From assembly GCA_013151965.1 (NCBI GenBank), contig JAADHF010000093.1, positions 1-42,971 of the forward strand: a stretch of DNA of 42,971 nt, given 5' to 3'. Positions 41,009-42,971 of the stretch are shown here, in pieces. The stretch is from Spirochaetota bacterium. Lineage in GTDB: Bacteria; Spirochaetota; Spirochaetia; SZUA-6. The translations under genes and the position numbers were made by a program. The stretch's first letter is position 1. Each line of letters opens with the position of its first letter. The notes under the pieces are model-generated. The model ran no database searches. It was not told the origin of the DNA and was given only the letters and a program-made list of their open reading frames with translations.

Positions 41009-42971
41009 TCTTTGTATTCCAGTTTATAGTATTTTGTATAATTATTTAATATTCTTCCCTGCGAAACGGCATTAATCAGCCGATCACCGTCAGCAGACGC
41101 ATAATATCCGACCGGATATATTCCCCTCTGCTGTAAAAGAAGCACCCAGTTATCATCCTTGAAAAGATAAAATGTAAACAGTACCGCCCCTGTCTTTGCA
41201 TACCGTACTGTAATGGTAGAATTACGGTTTAATGAAATTATTTTATCGCCTGAAATAAACAGTTTGCGGGGTATCTCCGTGTCTGTTTCAAATATCTGTT
41301 TTAACCCGTAACGATAGCTTGTTATACTTCTGTACCCCAAAGATGAGTAAACCGTATCATCTTTATTATTCACGGCGATAGATGCAGTCAAATCTTCTCC
41401 CCTGAATTTACCCACCACATACGATTTATCGAAAAGTTCACCTGCATGTGATTTTACTATTGTATATGATTTGCCATTGATCTTCTCCACGCCCATTGTA
41501 AACAGTTTACCGCTGCTGCTGTCATAGGCAGCTTCATAGATATAATGGCTTGTGTCCGGTATGGGCACAGTTTCTCCTGTTATAGGATTTATCAGTACAA
41601 GGGGGGTTTCGTAGGTTCCGATACGTGACTTTATCCCGATCATTTTTTTATTGCTTATCATAATGAGTTTACGCATTCCGGGTGCAAAATATGTAAACTC
41701 TGTTTTTCCGGTATCCATATTGTTGACAAGGCATTGGCCGGTATCCTGAACCGAGATAACCAGATTCTTATACGTTTCCAGTGATAACAGACTGGAGTCG
41801 AAGTTTAGAAAATCATCGATATAGGTCATTTCCGGATCAGTAGATAATACTTTTCCGGGAGCCGTACCTTTTCTCCAGAGTAACAGATTGTCAGGACCGA
41901 ATAAAGTAATTCCGGTAGGTGATTCGAGCGGATTCGGAAGGATTTTCAATGACAGTGTAAACCCGGTTATTTCAGAATTACTCAGCGGTTTATTAAGAAA
42001 ATCAGAATTGAATATATACATTTTTTCAGGAGTTATAACATACAGCCTGTTTTTCAGAACGTATAAATTCGATATTCCGGTGAGCCTGTTCCCGGCAAAC
42101 TTATTATAACTTCCATCGGGAAGCATCAGCTTAATTGATCCGTTCTGATACCCTAAAAAGAGATTATTTCCCCCGTATGCTAAACTGCTTATTTCATTTT
42201 CCGGTTCCTGTGCTGAAACTCCGAGTTCATAGAAACTTTTATTTAAGATGAGATATCGTTTTACTAATGTTTTTCCGTTCTGCTGAACAATACATGCGAC
42301 TTCGTTCCCGCCGGAGGAAATAGAGATTTTTACAACACCTTTGCACTCTATCCGGCTCACCGCAATACCGGAGAGAAGATCAATATATACAAGACTTTCC
42401 TGATAAACAGCTACGAAAAAGCGCTTATCCCCGGATAAGGCTATATTTGAAAGATTGGGAAAGGTGTTTATCTCTTTTATGGTTTCTCCTGTACGGATAT
42501 TCCAGTAGAGCAGTTTTCCGGAAGGCTGATAAATAAGCATCGTTTTCTCATCCCTCGAAAATGTCACAAACGATACTATTCCATGGATATCCCGTGCGAT
42601 TTCTTCCTCTTTCCCGTTTTCAGCGTTTAAAACAATCAGACTCTGCCAATCCGGTTTTCCTGCCACAAGGAAATTCCCCTGACTTGAAAACGTTAAGAAC
42701 AACGGTCTCGAATGCAGCTTATATGAGAAAATGAATTTTCCGGATTCCCAGTTCCACAGACTTATTTTGAAAATAGATATATCATCCGTTTCCAGAACAG
42801 CAACCTGTTTCCTGACAGGATTAAGAGCGATCATTTTTAAAGGCAGGTACGAAACCCGAATTGAATTAATGAGCTTTTTATCCTTAATATCCCACACCCG
42901 CACAGTTCCGTCTTTGCCCGCAGAAAAAAGAAGATTGTCATATTTATTGTATTTAAGAACATTTATCCTGC
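41005..42971 (-). CDS. WD40 beta-propeller protein, 5' end outside window
   Basis: The minus-strand frame is open to the right edge of the window, so the N-terminus is missing. The frame upstream of 42903 continues NLLFSAGKDGTVRVWDIKDKK, a classical WD40 blade, and further blades follow (SSQGNFLVAGKPDWQSL, SRDEKTMLIYQPSGKLLYWNIRTG). At least 655 residues are visible. The C-terminal 300 residues are beta-rich with less clear repeats and a final Tyr/Lys-rich stretch. Domain type points to a protein-binding scaffold; a signal peptide may exist upstream but cannot be seen. Function unknown. Confidence 0.75.
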   Translation of the reverse strand, partial: RINVLKYNKYDNLLFSAGKDGTVRVWDIKDKKLINSIRVSYLPLKMIALNPVRKQVAVLETDDISIFKISLWNWESGKFIFSYKLHSRPLFLTFSSQGNFLVAGKPDWQSLIVLNAENGKEEEIARDIHGIVSFVTFSRDEKTMLIYQPSGKLLYWNIRTGETIKEINTFPNLSNIALSGDKRFFVAVYQESLVYIDLLSGIAVSRIECKGVVKISISSGGNEVACIVQQNGKTLVKRYLILNKSFYELGVSAQEPENEISSLAYGGNNLFLGYQNGSIKLMLPDGSYNKFAGNRLTGISNLYVLKNRLYVITPEKMYIFNSDFLNKPLSNSEITGFTLSLKILPNPLESPTGITLFGPDNLLLWRKGTAPGKVLSTDPEMTYIDDFLNFDSSLLSLETYKNLVISVQDTGQCLVNNMDTGKTEFTYFAPGMRKLIMISNKKMIGIKSRIGTYETPLVLINPITGETVPIPDTSHYIYEAAYDSSSGKLFTMGVEKINGKSYTIVKSHAGELFDKSYVVGKFRGEDLTASIAVNNKDDTVYSSLGYRSITSYRYGLKQIFETDTEIPRKLFISGDKIISLNRNSTITVRYAKTGAVLFTFYLFKDDNWVLLLQQRGIYPVGYYASADGDRLINAVSQGRILNNYTKYYKLEYKD

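Noticed and set aside
1..42971. CRISPR arrays, insertion sequences, prophage genes
   Set aside because: No regularly spaced repeats, transposase or phage structural genes were found on either strand.

Overview
The window looks like chromosomal DNA from a spirochaete, probably Treponema/Spirochaeta-like. The evidence is a FlaA-type periplasmic flagellar sheath gene, a radical-SAM gene of the spirochaete-restricted 'spiro-SPASM' type, a CheW gene, a citramalate (CimA) route to isoleucine, and many conserved genes without an assigned role. Coding density is high, with many 4-26 nt overlaps. Sigma-70 promoters close to the consensus can be read in the gaps.

Layout. (1) 1-1010: an AT-rich islet with a PD-(D/E)XK-like fragment cut by the window edge and a DUF4160/DUF2442 pair. 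(2) 1319-2340 (-): flaA, interrupted by a frameshift at a G5 run, with an excellent promoter and a terminator. (3) 2490-10497 (-): one overlapping seven-gene operon: spiro-SPASM radical SAM protein, GT2-like protein, SpsF-like cytidylyltransferase, SpsG/PseG-like protein fused to a methyltransferase, ATP-grasp ligase, N-acetylmuramoyl-L-alanine amidase and GerMN lipoprotein-like protein. This is the best candidate for a poorly described system and looks like glycan or cell-envelope modification. (4) 10626-11186 (+): a small unknown gene and a STAS protein. (5) 11173-19757 (-): GH57 branching enzyme with a DUF4912 partner, a zinc-ribbon methyltransferase, an M23 peptidase, two unknown spirochaetal proteins, recN and nadK. 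(6) 19827-23195 (-): a DegT-fold protein lacking the PLP lysine, cheW, pcm, a ribbon-helix-helix protein and a nucleoside phosphorylase. (7) 23308-27250 (+): a GT4 glycosyltransferase and an AtoS/AtoC-like sigma-54 two-component pair. (8) 27271-35737 (+): ilvD-ilvB-ilvN-leuA-cimA plus a BioD/Pta-N-like gene. A 33-codon leader peptide very rich in Ile/Leu/Val and a strong terminator precede ilvD, which is classical transcription attenuation. (9) 35799-35987 (-): tRNA-Glu(CTC) and tRNA-Gln(CTG). (10) 36691-41008 (+): rpsF-ssb-rpsR-(DUF2232-like)-rplI-dnaB, then a ComFB-like gene. (11) 41005-42971 (-): a WD40/beta-propeller gene that runs off the right edge.

How they work together: the ilv/leu/cimA genes make the early and shared steps of Ile, Val and Leu synthesis (ilvC, leuCD, leuB and ilvE are not here), apparently controlled by branched-chain aminoacyl-tRNA supply. 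The rpsF cluster joins translation and replication genes. The long minus-strand cluster joins sugar-nucleotide or peptide-modifying enzymes to two peptidoglycan-facing proteins, which suggests a modification of the envelope or periplasmic flagella.
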